A stretch of DNA of 64,000 bases from JALYGJ01 sp963781705. GTDB lineage: Bacteria; Chloroflexota; Limnocylindria; Limnocylindrales; CSP1-4. The notes beneath the pieces were generated by a model that was given only the letters and a program-made list of their open reading frames with translations, made no database searches and was not told the DNA's origin. Shown here one piece after another: positions 34,454 to 41,388 of the stretch. The stretch spans positions 558,001 to 622,000 of the forward strand of contig CAWAGP010000001.1 of assembly GCA_963781705.1 (NCBI GenBank). The letters are read 5' to 3'. The translations under genes were made by a program, and so were the position numbers. Every line of letters starts with the position of its first letter. Position 1 is the first letter of the stretch.

Positions 34454-35125
34454 TTACAGCAACACCACTCCCGAGCCGGGTAACCGCGTTCCGGCGCGCA
34501 GATAGCGCAGGATCTCGCGTGGCCGGGTGCCGTAGTCGGAGCCGAGCGCCGATCGCAGCTCATCGACCAGGCGCCGGTTGGCTGCCGTGTCGCTGAGGAC
34601 GACAAGCACGGCGTCAACCTGCCCGTCCCGCTCACGCAACCGCGTGCGCCGGACGAGGTGTTGAATGTCGCGGATGCGCGTCTCGAGATCCGCGCCGACC
34701 AGGTGAGTGGGGACATCGCGCAGTCGCAGCAACCGATCCCAGGCTCGGTGCCCGCCGCCTGGCAGGAGCGCTTCGGAAGTCACCTGCCAACGAGCGGACA
34801 AGGTCGCGTCGAACCGGTGACCTAGCGCCTGCTGCCCGCGATCGCGTATAGGGTCGCCCGCCGGGTAGAGGTTGACGGAGAGTGCCAGCCCGAGCGCCGC
34901 CGCCATCTCTGACAGAGTCACGACGCCGGCGTCGGCGAGCTTGCCGTTTTCCATTCGCCAGAGGCGCGCCTGCGACCAGTCGAGTTCGCGTGCCAGTGCA
35001 GGCTGACTCACGTTCGCTGTGATCCGCGCCTCGCGGAGTTCGCGAATGGTTCGCGCCACCAGGAACAACCCGCTGCGACGACCCCGTTGTCGACGGCTCT
35101 CCCTTGTCCCCATAAGGCGGATCAT
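34454..35125 (-). CDS. XRE-family helix-turn-helix regulator with unassigned C-terminal domain
   Basis: 223 residues. The HTH lies at about 25-90: RELREARITANVSQPALARE, DWSQARLWRMENGK and LSEMAAALGLALSVNLYP. Residues 95-223 carry a charged mixed alpha/beta domain (GHRAWDRLLRLRDVPTHLVG, VDAVLVVLSDTAANRRLVDE) that resembles a stand-alone nuclease or sensor domain but which I cannot name. The odd palindrome TCGGTCACCGA lies 50 bases upstream of the start and may be its own operator. An IS481 copy is inserted 136 bases further upstream. Confidence 0.8.
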   Translation of the reverse strand: MIRLMGTRESRRQRGRRSGLFLVARTIRELREARITANVSQPALARELDWSQARLWRMENGKLADAGVVTLSEMAAALGLALSVNLYPAGDPIRDRGQQALGHRFDATLSARWQVTSEALLPGGGHRAWDRLLRLRDVPTHLVGADLETRIRDIQHLVRRTRLRERDGQVDAVLVVLSDTAANRRLVDELRSALGSDYGTRPREILRYLRAGTRLPGSGVVLL

Positions 35126-35174
35126 GCCGTCGGGTGTTTGACGTGCTATTGCTTCGCACTTTCTCCCGACTTAA

Positions 35175-35185
35175 TCGGTCACCGA
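35175..35185. promoter_or_regulatory. 11-bp palindrome upstream of the XRE regulator
   Basis: TCGGT-C-ACCGA is symmetric about its centre and lies 50 bases before the regulator start, in one of the few AT-rich stretches here. The site could be the autoregulatory operator of the XRE protein. Only position and symmetry support it. Confidence 0.3.
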
Positions 35186-35261
35186 ATAGAAGTACGGACG
35201 ACGCCCAGACGCGGGGGAGTGGGGCGTATTCGGCGGGACTCATGTTCGCTGAGCGACTAGG

Positions 35262-35287
35262 TGTGGTACCCAGACACGTTGTTGACA
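35262..35287 (+). repeat. IS481 left inverted repeat
   Basis: Reads TGTGGTACCC, four unmatched bases, then ACGTTGTTGACA. It matches the right end at 20 of 26 positions. The 6-bp target copy ACTAGG precedes it. Confidence 0.8.
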
Positions 35288-35346
35288 TCTGAGAGCCTCG
35301 CTGCACCGTGTGGGGTGTTAGAAGCCCGCACGGACAGGAGGCTCTC

Positions 35347-36297
35347 GTGGGCCATGCTAAAGCCAAGCTGACAGTCGCCGGCCGGCAGCTGTTGGTCGCC
35401 CGCATCGCGGCCGGCTACACCATCGCCAAAGCGGCCGAGGCGCAGGGCATCAGCCGCACCACGGCGACCAAGTGGTTGCGTCGCTACCGGAGCGAGGGAG
35501 TGACCGGGCTCGTCGATCGCAGCTCCCGGCCGAAGCTCTCGCCACGCAGGCTAGATGAGCGCGCTGAAGCGGCGATTCTGGCTGCCCGCCAGGCCAGCCG
35601 CTACGGACCTCACCGTCTCGCCTATCTGACCGGCCGGCCGCGCTCGACCTGCTACGCCGTCCTCCGCCGGCACGGCGTCAGTCGCCTGGCGGATGCCGAC
35701 CGGGTGACCGGCGCGCCGGTGCGCTATGTGGCCTGCCATCCGGGCGCCCTCCTGCACGAGGACCACAAGAAGCTCGGCCGCGTGCCCGACGGTGGCGGCC
35801 ATCGGGTGCTCGGTCGTGAACGATCAGACCGGCGCCACCGCGGCGACGGCTACGATCACCTGGAGGTCTTCGTCGACGACGCCAGCCGCCTGGCGCATGT
35901 CGTGGTCGTGCCTGACGAGCGGCCGGCGGCCACCGTCCACGCGCTCGAAGAGGCGCTCGCCTGGTTCGCGGCTCGCGGCATCCACATCGAGCGGGTGCTG
36001 ACCGACAACGGCTCGAACTACCGCAGCCTGGCCTACGCCGCCGCCCTCGAGCGCCACGCCATCCGCCACAAGCGCACCCGGCCCTACCGGCCGCAGACCA
36101 ACGGCAAGGCCGAGCGCTTCATCAAGACGCTCATCAACGAGTGGGCCTACGGTCGCCCGTATCGGTCCAACTCAGAGCGCCTGGCGGCCTTGCCAGAGTG
36201 GCTCCACTTCTACAATCACGAGCGCCCGCACACGGCGCTCCTTGGCTCAACGCCCTACGCGACCGGTGTCAACAACGTCCGCGGGAATCACAACTAG
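35347..36297 (+). CDS. IS481-family transposase
   Basis: 316 residues from GTG 35347, which follows AGGAGG closely (ACAGGAGGCTCTC). The N-terminal half has tandem HTH segments (ARIAAGYTIAKAAEAQGISR, TTATKWLRRYRSEGVTGLVD). The DDE integrase core has the first Asp in LHEDHKKLGRVP, the second in LTDNGSNYRS and the Glu in NGKAERFIKTLINEW, then HFYNHERPHTALLG. All catalytic residues are present, so it is probably functional. The last in-element base is the first of the Asn codon before TAG: the stop codon itself comes from the flanking target sequence. Confidence 0.93.
   Translation: MGHAKAKLTVAGRQLLVARIAAGYTIAKAAEAQGISRTTATKWLRRYRSEGVTGLVDRSSRPKLSPRRLDERAEAAILAARQASRYGPHRLAYLTGRPRSTCYAVLRRHGVSRLADADRVTGAPVRYVACHPGALLHEDHKKLGRVPDGGGHRVLGRERSDRRHRGDGYDHLEVFVDDASRLAHVVVVPDERPAATVHALEEALAWFAARGIHIERVLTDNGSNYRSLAYAAALERHAIRHKRTRPYRPQTNGKAERFIKTLINEWAYGRPYRSNSERLAALPEWLHFYNHERPHTALLGSTPYATGVNNVRGNHN
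36267..36292 (-). repeat. IS481 right inverted repeat
   Basis: Read on the minus strand it is TGTGATTCCC, four unmatched bases, then ACGTTGTTGACA. It lies wholly within the 3' end of the transposase gene. The target copy ACTAGA follows, and it supplies the transposase stop codon. Confidence 0.8.
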
Positions 36298-36541
36298 ACG
36301 GAGGGAGGAGACCGTCCTGGCCGTGTCGGTAACGGCGAATCCCGGGCCCGGACCGCCGCTGCATTGGCTAGAACCGCTGCTGTATTCGCTCGGCGGGTAG
36401 TCGGCGGACCGATTCCAAAGCAGCGCGACCGACAGCAGCGCTACCTACTGGAGTACCCTCGCCTTCCCCTGCGTCGCGCGTCCGTGGTGAGCGTCCATCG
36501 TGCGACAATGCCCGCGCCGTATGAAAGCAGGAGCCTGACGC
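36293..36541. other. Gap between IS481 and the next gene
   Basis: 249 bases without a supportable gene, starting with the right target copy ACTAGA. Near the 3' end GTGCGACAATG could hold a -10-like CGACAAT, and AGGAG stands 8 bases before the GTG of the next gene. Nothing else of note is visible. Confidence 0.4.
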
Positions 36542-36868
36542 GTGCCGGTGCTGGCGACGTTCTTCTCGGTCCGCCGCGGCCGCGACCCGTTCTTCAAGTT
36601 CTTCATGCGCAAGCTCTTTCCACGCCAGGTAAAGCGCTACGAAGACGAATTCGGCATGCGCTTCCTGGGCTGGTACAACCTCGCCTATGGCTGGGACTTC
36701 GACAACGTCATCCTGCTCGAGCTGCCGGACTATGCGACGGTCGACAAGCTCGAGGGCGACCCCGCTTCACGCGCCATCGGCCACCGAGCGGGCGAATGGA
36801 TGTTCGAACGCCACCACTCGATGTTCCTCCGCGAGCGGATGGGACCCGATCTCGAATACCACCCGTAG
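36542..36868 (+). CDS. Conserved-looking small protein of unknown function
   Basis: 108 residues from GTG 36542, with AGGAG 8 bases upstream. The sequence is rich in aromatic residues: DPFFKFFMRKLFPRQVKRYE, FLGWYNLAYGWDFDNVILLE, then DLEYHP at the end. Alternating strands and helices suggest a dimeric alpha-beta barrel (NIPSNAP/EthD-like) fold, but no key motif proves it. No signal peptide or membrane helix. The next gene starts 16 bases downstream with GAGGAG, so they are likely co-transcribed. Confidence 0.65.
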   Translation: MPVLATFFSVRRGRDPFFKFFMRKLFPRQVKRYEDEFGMRFLGWYNLAYGWDFDNVILLELPDYATVDKLEGDPASRAIGHRAGEWMFERHHSMFLRERMGPDLEYHP

Positions 36869-36883
36869 CCTGAGGAGCCTGTC

Positions 36884-37843
36884 ATGAGCAGCATGTCGAG
36901 CGCGCTGGGCGAGATCGCGGCCGACGCCGGTCTCGAGCGGTCCAGTTACCTGGCCCTGGCGGGCGATCAGCTGAAGCGTTTTCTGGATGCCAACCGCGAC
37001 CAGATCAAGGCGGTCGGCGGGCTGGTGCTCATCGACGAGGATCCCGATTACCTGTCGGTCGCGCCGGACGGCAGCTTCCGTTCGCGGACGCGCTACCAGG
37101 ACGAGGCCACCGGCGAGTGGCACTCTGAAACAGAGGTCATCGAGAGCGCCGCCGAACTGGTCGAGCTGTACAACCCGGCGGAGCTGTTCGCCGCGTTCGC
37201 CGAGGCCGCCCGCGAACAGGCCGGGCTGCCCGAGGAGCCAACCGCGGCCGGCGACCTCATGGATGCGGCCGGCATATCGCCCGTCGAGACGGTGGGCGTT
37301 GGCGTGGGCGAGGATGAAGTCGCCGACGAGGGCTACGCACGCGCGGCCGACCAGTGGGCGCGCCGCCAGGCTGTGGCCGGCAAGCCGGAAAACGAAGAGG
37401 ATGCGGCGGGGCGCGTCTACGACCTGGCGCTGACCTTCCAGGAGCGCAGCCAGCACTCCGAGGCGCGGCTCATCGAACAGTTCGAGACGGCGGTGCAGGA
37501 TGTCGCCTCGTACCTGGGCGACCTGATGATCCTTGACGACGCCGATGAGCGGCTGTGGCTCAAGCGCAACGGCCACTTCGAGGCGGAGGTCGTACCCGAA
37601 GCCGAGGAGGGCGGCGCCGAGGAATCGACCTGGCGGCGGCTCAACACGCCCGACGACCTGGTCGAGTTCTACGATCCGACCGACGTCTTCGGCGACCTGG
37701 CCGAGTCGCTCGTCGAAGCCTTCCCCGCGGTGGCCGAGGTGGATGACGACGACGAGGACGACGACGAGGACGACGAGGACGACGACAGTGACGACGCCGA
37801 CGCCGCTACCGACGCCGACGACGACGCCGACGAGGACCGCTGA
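36884..37843 (+). CDS. Acidic-tailed protein with an internally duplicated domain
   Basis: 319 residues; GAGGAG stands 8 bases before ATG 36884. Two halves resemble each other: about residues 46-106 (GGLVLIDEDPDYLSVAPDGS, then ESAAELVELYNPAELFAAFA) and about 208-285 (LGDLMILDDADERLWLKRNG, then NTPDDLVEFYDPTDVFGDLA). The final 40 residues are almost entirely Asp and Glu. No signal peptide, membrane helix or known domain is visible, so it is probably cytosolic; the acidic tail may bind cations or basic proteins. pyrK begins 10 bases downstream, so it is likely in the same transcript. Function unknown. Confidence 0.75.
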   Translation: MSSMSSALGEIAADAGLERSSYLALAGDQLKRFLDANRDQIKAVGGLVLIDEDPDYLSVAPDGSFRSRTRYQDEATGEWHSETEVIESAAELVELYNPAELFAAFAEAAREQAGLPEEPTAAGDLMDAAGISPVETVGVGVGEDEVADEGYARAADQWARRQAVAGKPENEEDAAGRVYDLALTFQERSQHSEARLIEQFETAVQDVASYLGDLMILDDADERLWLKRNGHFEAEVVPEAEEGGAEESTWRRLNTPDDLVEFYDPTDVFGDLAESLVEAFPAVAEVDDDDEDDDEDDEDDDSDDADAATDADDDADEDR

Positions 37844-37852
37844 TCAGCGCCG

Positions 37853-38716
37853 GTGAGACTGCTCGACGCTGAACTCCTCGACAGCCGGGAATTCCTGCCC
37901 AGCCAGTGGCTGCAGACCTATCGCGCGCCCGACCTGACCAGAAGCGCGCAGGCAGGACAGTTCGTCCACGTCCGCACGCCCGACTATTCGGGCCTTGTGC
38001 TGCGCCGGCCGTTCAGTCTCAATACCTTCGACCGAGCCACCGACACGATCACCATCCACTTCCGGATCACCGGGGTCGGGACCGCCTGGCTGGCGCGTAT
38101 GCGGCCGGGTGAAACCATCGAAATGCTCGGCCCGCTGGGCCGCGGCTTCGAGGTCGATCCGCGCAGCCGCAACCTGCTGCTCGTCGCCGGCGGCCTGGGC
38201 ATGGCCGGTGTGCGCTCGCTGGTCGACCAGGCGCTCGCCGCGGACCGCAACGTGGTGCTGCTTTTCGGCGCCGCGGCGGCCGCCGAGGTGTACCCCAGCT
38301 CGCTGTTGCCGGACGAGGTCGAGTACGTGGTCGCCACCGATGACGGCAGCTTCGGTCACCACGGGCTGGTGACCGAGCTGGTGTCCCGCTTCGAAGGCTG
38401 GGCCGACCAGTGTTTCGCGTGCGGCCCGCAGCCGATGCTCGCGGCGCTGGCGGCGCTGGCCCATGGTCGCCAAGCCCGGCTGGGCGTGGCCAAGCTCGGC
38501 CCGCGGCGCGGGAAGGGCACCAAGCAGGCACCGTTGGGTTCCAGCCAGGCGCGCCGGCGCGCCTGGCTGCAGGTATCCATGGAGCAGAACATGGGTTGTG
38601 CCGTCGGCGCCTGCCTCGGCTGCGTGATCATGGGCGTGGACGGGCCGCAGCGGGTCTGCCACGAAGGCCCCGTCTTCGCCGCGGAGGAGATCGTGTGGGA
38701 CGGGCATTGGTCGTAG
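37853..38716 (+). CDS. pyrK: Dihydroorotate dehydrogenase electron-transfer subunit PyrK with an in-frame insertion
   Basis: 287 residues from GTG 37853. The FAD domain has RRPFSLNTFD; the NAD part has LLLVAGGLGMAGVRSLVDQA and CFACGPQPMLAAL. The [2Fe-2S] site is GCAVGACLGC plus a later Cys (C-x4-C-x2-C-x11-C), as in class 1B enzymes. Between LAALAHG and WLQVSMEQN lies an extra stretch of about 30 basic residues (GVAKLGPRRGKGTKQAPLGS and flanks) that PyrK normally lacks. It ends in a perfect 28-bp DNA palindrome. The reading frame stays open, so the protein may work. pyrD begins inside its 3' end with a 22-base overlap. Confidence 0.92.
   Translation: MRLLDAELLDSREFLPSQWLQTYRAPDLTRSAQAGQFVHVRTPDYSGLVLRRPFSLNTFDRATDTITIHFRITGVGTAWLARMRPGETIEMLGPLGRGFEVDPRSRNLLLVAGGLGMAGVRSLVDQALAADRNVVLLFGAAAAAEVYPSSLLPDEVEYVVATDDGSFGHHGLVTELVSRFEGWADQCFACGPQPMLAALAALAHGRQARLGVAKLGPRRGKGTKQAPLGSSQARRRAWLQVSMEQNMGCAVGACLGCVIMGVDGPQRVCHEGPVFAAEEIVWDGHWS
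38542..38569. repeat. Perfect 28-bp palindrome inside pyrK
   Basis: The arm CAGCCAGGCGCGCC is followed immediately by its exact reverse complement. It falls at the end of the pyrK segment that has no counterpart in ordinary PyrK proteins. This is what an in-frame palindromic repeat element would look like; the transcript could form a very stable hairpin. Confidence 0.8.
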
Positions 38717-39705
38717 GCGCTCGACCCGTCCCGAGCGCTGCGCCGGGGGTTGACCTGTCGGTCGACCTCGGCCGCGGCCTGGTGCTGGCCAACCCGATGC
38801 TGGTCGCGTCGGGCACGTTCGGCTACGGCATCGAGTACGGCGACGTCGTCGACGTGCAGCGACTGGGCGCGATCTGCTCGAAGGGCACCACGCTCCACCC
38901 GCGCATCGGCAACCCACCGCCCCGGGTGACCGAGACGCCGGCCGGCATGCTCAACTCGATCGGTCTGCAGAACCCCGGGGTCGACGGCGTGTTGCGCAAG
39001 TACGCCGCGCAGTGGGCCGCCTGGGAAGTGCCGGTGATCGTCAACGTGGCCGGCGAGTCGGTCGCCGATTACGTCGAGGTCGCCCGCCGCCTCGACGGCC
39101 AGCCGGGCGTCGCAGGCATCGAGCTCAACATCAGTTGCCCCAACGTGGGCGCGGGTGGACTCCAGTTCGCGCTCGACGCGGGTGCGGCCGGCGAGGTGAC
39201 GGCGGCCGTGCGCCGCGTGACCGACCTGCCGCTGATGGTGAAGCTGTCGCCGGCCGCGACCGACGTGCGCGGCATCGCCCGGGCGATCGCCGATGCCGGC
39301 GCCGACGCGATCAGCGCGGTGAACACGTTGCCGGGCATGGCCATCGACCGCCAGCGGCGCCGGCCGCTGCTGGGCAACGTGTACGGCGGACTCTCCGGCC
39401 CGGCGCTCAAGCCCGTGGCGTTGCGGGTGGTGTACGAGATCGCCCAGGTGGTCAAGGTACCCATCGTCGGCATCGGCGGCGTGGGCTCGCTCGACGACGT
39501 GCTCGACTTCCTGCTCGCCGGTGCGTGCGCGGTCCAGATCGGCACGGCCGTCTTCGCCGACCCGGTGCTGCCGCTGCGGCTGGCCGACGAATTGGCGGCC
39601 TATTGCGCGGCGCACGGACTCGCCTCGCACCGCGAACTCGTCGGCGCGGCGTTGCCGGCGCGGCGCAGCAGGCCGAGCGTCAAGGGCGCCGAGTACCGGC
39701 CGTGA
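38695..39705 (+). CDS. pyrD: Dihydroorotate dehydrogenase, class 1B catalytic subunit
   Basis: 336 residues from GTG 38695, with GGAGGAG 6 bases before it inside pyrK. The FMN barrel begins LANPMLVASGTFGYGIEYGD. The class 1 catalytic cysteine is in ELNISCPNVGAGG, where class 2 enzymes have serine. Other FMN contacts are MVKLSPAATDV, ISAVNTLPGMAID, IVGIGGVGSLDDVLDFLLAG and VQIGTAVFADP. With PyrK it oxidises dihydroorotate to orotate using NAD+. The 22-base overlap with pyrK and the GTGA overlap with pyrE indicate one operon. Confidence 0.95.
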   Translation: MGRALVVGARPVPSAAPGVDLSVDLGRGLVLANPMLVASGTFGYGIEYGDVVDVQRLGAICSKGTTLHPRIGNPPPRVTETPAGMLNSIGLQNPGVDGVLRKYAAQWAAWEVPVIVNVAGESVADYVEVARRLDGQPGVAGIELNISCPNVGAGGLQFALDAGAAGEVTAAVRRVTDLPLMVKLSPAATDVRGIARAIADAGADAISAVNTLPGMAIDRQRRRPLLGNVYGGLSGPALKPVALRVVYEIAQVVKVPIVGIGGVGSLDDVLDFLLAGACAVQIGTAVFADPVLPLRLADELAAYCAAHGLASHRELVGAALPARRSRPSVKGAEYRP

Positions 39706-40343
39706 CGACGATCGCGCAACGAGTCGAGCAGATCTTCAGCGAGGCGGGCGCATACCGCGAGGGCCACTTCAAGCTGAAGAGCGGTCGGCACGCCGATCGC
39801 TACGTCGAGAAGTTCCAGGTCCTGCAGTGGCCGGCGCGCGTGACTGAGTTGTGCGGGCTGATGGCCGAGGCGGGCCGCGTGGCGGCGTCAGCGGCCGGCC
39901 GGCGCATCGACGTGGTCGTGGGCCCCACCACGGGCGGCGTCATCCTTGCCTACGAGACGGCGCGCCAGCTCGGCGTGCGCGGCATCTTCGCCGAGCAGGA
40001 ACTCGGTGCCGATGGCAGCAAGCAGCGCGTGCTGCGGCGCGGTTTCCACATCGAGCCGGGCGAGGGCGTGCTGCTGGTCGACGACGTGGTCACCACCGGC
40101 GCGTCGCTGATCGAAATGCTGCCGCTGATCGAGCAGACCGGCGGCGAGTTGCTGGCGGTCGAGGTACTCGTGGACCGGACTGGCCGACTGGAGGCCGTTA
40201 CGTCGCCCGCGAGCGGCCGAGCCTACCCTGCCCGGCCGCTGTGGACGCTCAACCTGCCCAACTACGAGCCGGGCGCACAGACGTGCCCCGGCTGCGCCGC
40301 GGGCCTGCCCATCGAGGCGCCCGGCTCGAGTGGTGCTGCCTAG
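39702..40343 (+). CDS. pyrE: Orotate phosphoribosyltransferase
   Basis: 213 residues, starting on a GTGA overlap with pyrD. It adds PRPP to orotate to give OMP. Motifs: FKLKSGRHADRYVEKFQ (substrate site), VVVGPTTGGVILAYETA, and the PRPP loop VLLVDDVVTTGASLIEM. The C-terminus NLPNYEPGAQTCPGCAAGLP carries a CxxC pair, often seen in bacterial PyrE of this branch. The last four bases overlap the convergent lipoprotein gene. OMP decarboxylase (pyrF) is not in the window. Confidence 0.95.
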   Translation: MTTIAQRVEQIFSEAGAYREGHFKLKSGRHADRYVEKFQVLQWPARVTELCGLMAEAGRVAASAAGRRIDVVVGPTTGGVILAYETARQLGVRGIFAEQELGADGSKQRVLRRGFHIEPGEGVLLVDDVVTTGASLIEMLPLIEQTGGELLAVEVLVDRTGRLEAVTSPASGRAYPARPLWTLNLPNYEPGAQTCPGCAAGLPIEAPGSSGAA

Positions 40344-41293
40344 CCGCCGCTGACGGCAGTCAGCGCGGAACGCAACTCGTCGGCGCCGGCGACACCCTCG
40401 AACTTCGCGGCGACCTTGCCGCTGGCATCTACCACGAAGATGTACGGCTCGAGCGGCAGGCCGTAGTCGGTCACCGCCTGGATCGGCACGGGCGTGTTGT
40501 CGCTCGAGAGCACCGGCTGCAGGGCGCCATCAACCGTCTTGAGCTGGTACGGCTCCACGTGGATGAAGGTCACCTTGGCCTTGAAGTCGGGCGCCACCGA
40601 CTTGACCACGTCGAGGGCGGGGCCGCATGTCTGCGACACGCAGAACGCGGGCGTGGCGAAGATGACCAGGAACGGCTGATGGGCGGCCAGTGCCTGGGCG
40701 ATCGACTCCTTGTAGAAGTCGGGATCGGGCGTCGGGTCGGTCGAGATCAGGGCGATCTGGTCGGGCGTGCTGGCCGTGGGCGTGTCCTCGGGAATGGCCG
40801 GCGCGCCGATCGCCGGCGTGGTGCCGGTCGCGGTCACGTTGAAGATCATGCGGCCGGTGTGCTGACCGGTCGTATCGCTGGTGACGACCTCGACGCCCCA
40901 CTCCCCGCTCTGGTCGAAATTGACCTGGGCGCGGTACAGGCCGGGGCGGCCGGGAGCGATGTCCAGGTACGTGCCGGCAGCGCTCGAGACCGGCGTCGCC
41001 GGATCGACGGCCAGGTCGTAGAAGCTCATCTGGACGCTGCGGTCGGGCGACACCAGTGAGTTGTCCTGCTGGTCGATCAGGTTGAGCAGGAAGCGGTTGC
41101 TGCCGACGACCAGCTCGGTCGAGACAGGCACCGGGATGACGTCCGGGTTGGGACCGGGCCAGCCGGGATAACCGGACGCGGCCGGGGTGGCGTCGGCGCT
41201 TGCCGCAGGCTGATCGGCGGAGCAGCCGACCAGCAGGGTCGCCAGCGCGACGACCATCAGGACGGCCGCACGGCCGCGCACGAATCCGCGCAT
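40340..41293 (-). CDS. Lipoprotein with a thioredoxin-like C-terminal domain (CX4C)
   Basis: 317 residues from ATG 41293; upstream in-frame starts would place the signal peptide internally. The lipobox is LATLLVGC, with Cys modified at about residue 21. The middle (about 55-150) is a beta-sandwich-like region (LVVGSNRFLLNLIDQQDNSL). The C-terminal half has a thioredoxin-like fold: PFLVIFATPAFCVSQTCGPA has a Cys pair with CX4C spacing, then VTFIHVEPYQL and the cis-Pro-like LPLEPYIFVVDASGKV. It lies divergent from the heme A synthase fusion, so a role in oxidase copper or cysteine chemistry (Sco-like) is plausible but unproven. Confidence 0.75.
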   Translation of the reverse strand: MRGFVRGRAAVLMVVALATLLVGCSADQPAASADATPAASGYPGWPGPNPDVIPVPVSTELVVGSNRFLLNLIDQQDNSLVSPDRSVQMSFYDLAVDPATPVSSAAGTYLDIAPGRPGLYRAQVNFDQSGEWGVEVVTSDTTGQHTGRMIFNVTATGTTPAIGAPAIPEDTPTASTPDQIALISTDPTPDPDFYKESIAQALAAHQPFLVIFATPAFCVSQTCGPALDVVKSVAPDFKAKVTFIHVEPYQLKTVDGALQPVLSSDNTPVPIQAVTDYGLPLEPYIFVVDASGKVAAKFEGVAGADELRSALTAVSGG

Positions 41294-41388
41294 GGAACCC
41301 ACCTTAGCGCGGATCGCCCGGGGGTGACTTGCCCCAACCTTGCAGCCGGAGGGTGCAGCGCCGGCGCGTCTACAATCGGCCCGTCCCG

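Larger units (their letters stand above)
35262..36292 (+). mobile_element. Complete IS481-family insertion sequence (about 1.03 kb)
   Basis: One transposase gene lies between two 26-bp imperfect inverted repeats that begin TGTG and share the core ACGTTGTTGACA (35276-35287 and, inverted, 36267-36278). The outer bases TGTGGTACCC and, inverted, TGTGATTCCC match at 8 of 10 positions. The element is flanked by ACTAGG (35256-35261) and ACTAGA (36293-36298), fitting the NCTAGN target with 6-bp duplication known for IS481. One base of the duplication has changed. The transposase frame is intact, so the copy may be active or recent. Confidence 0.85.
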
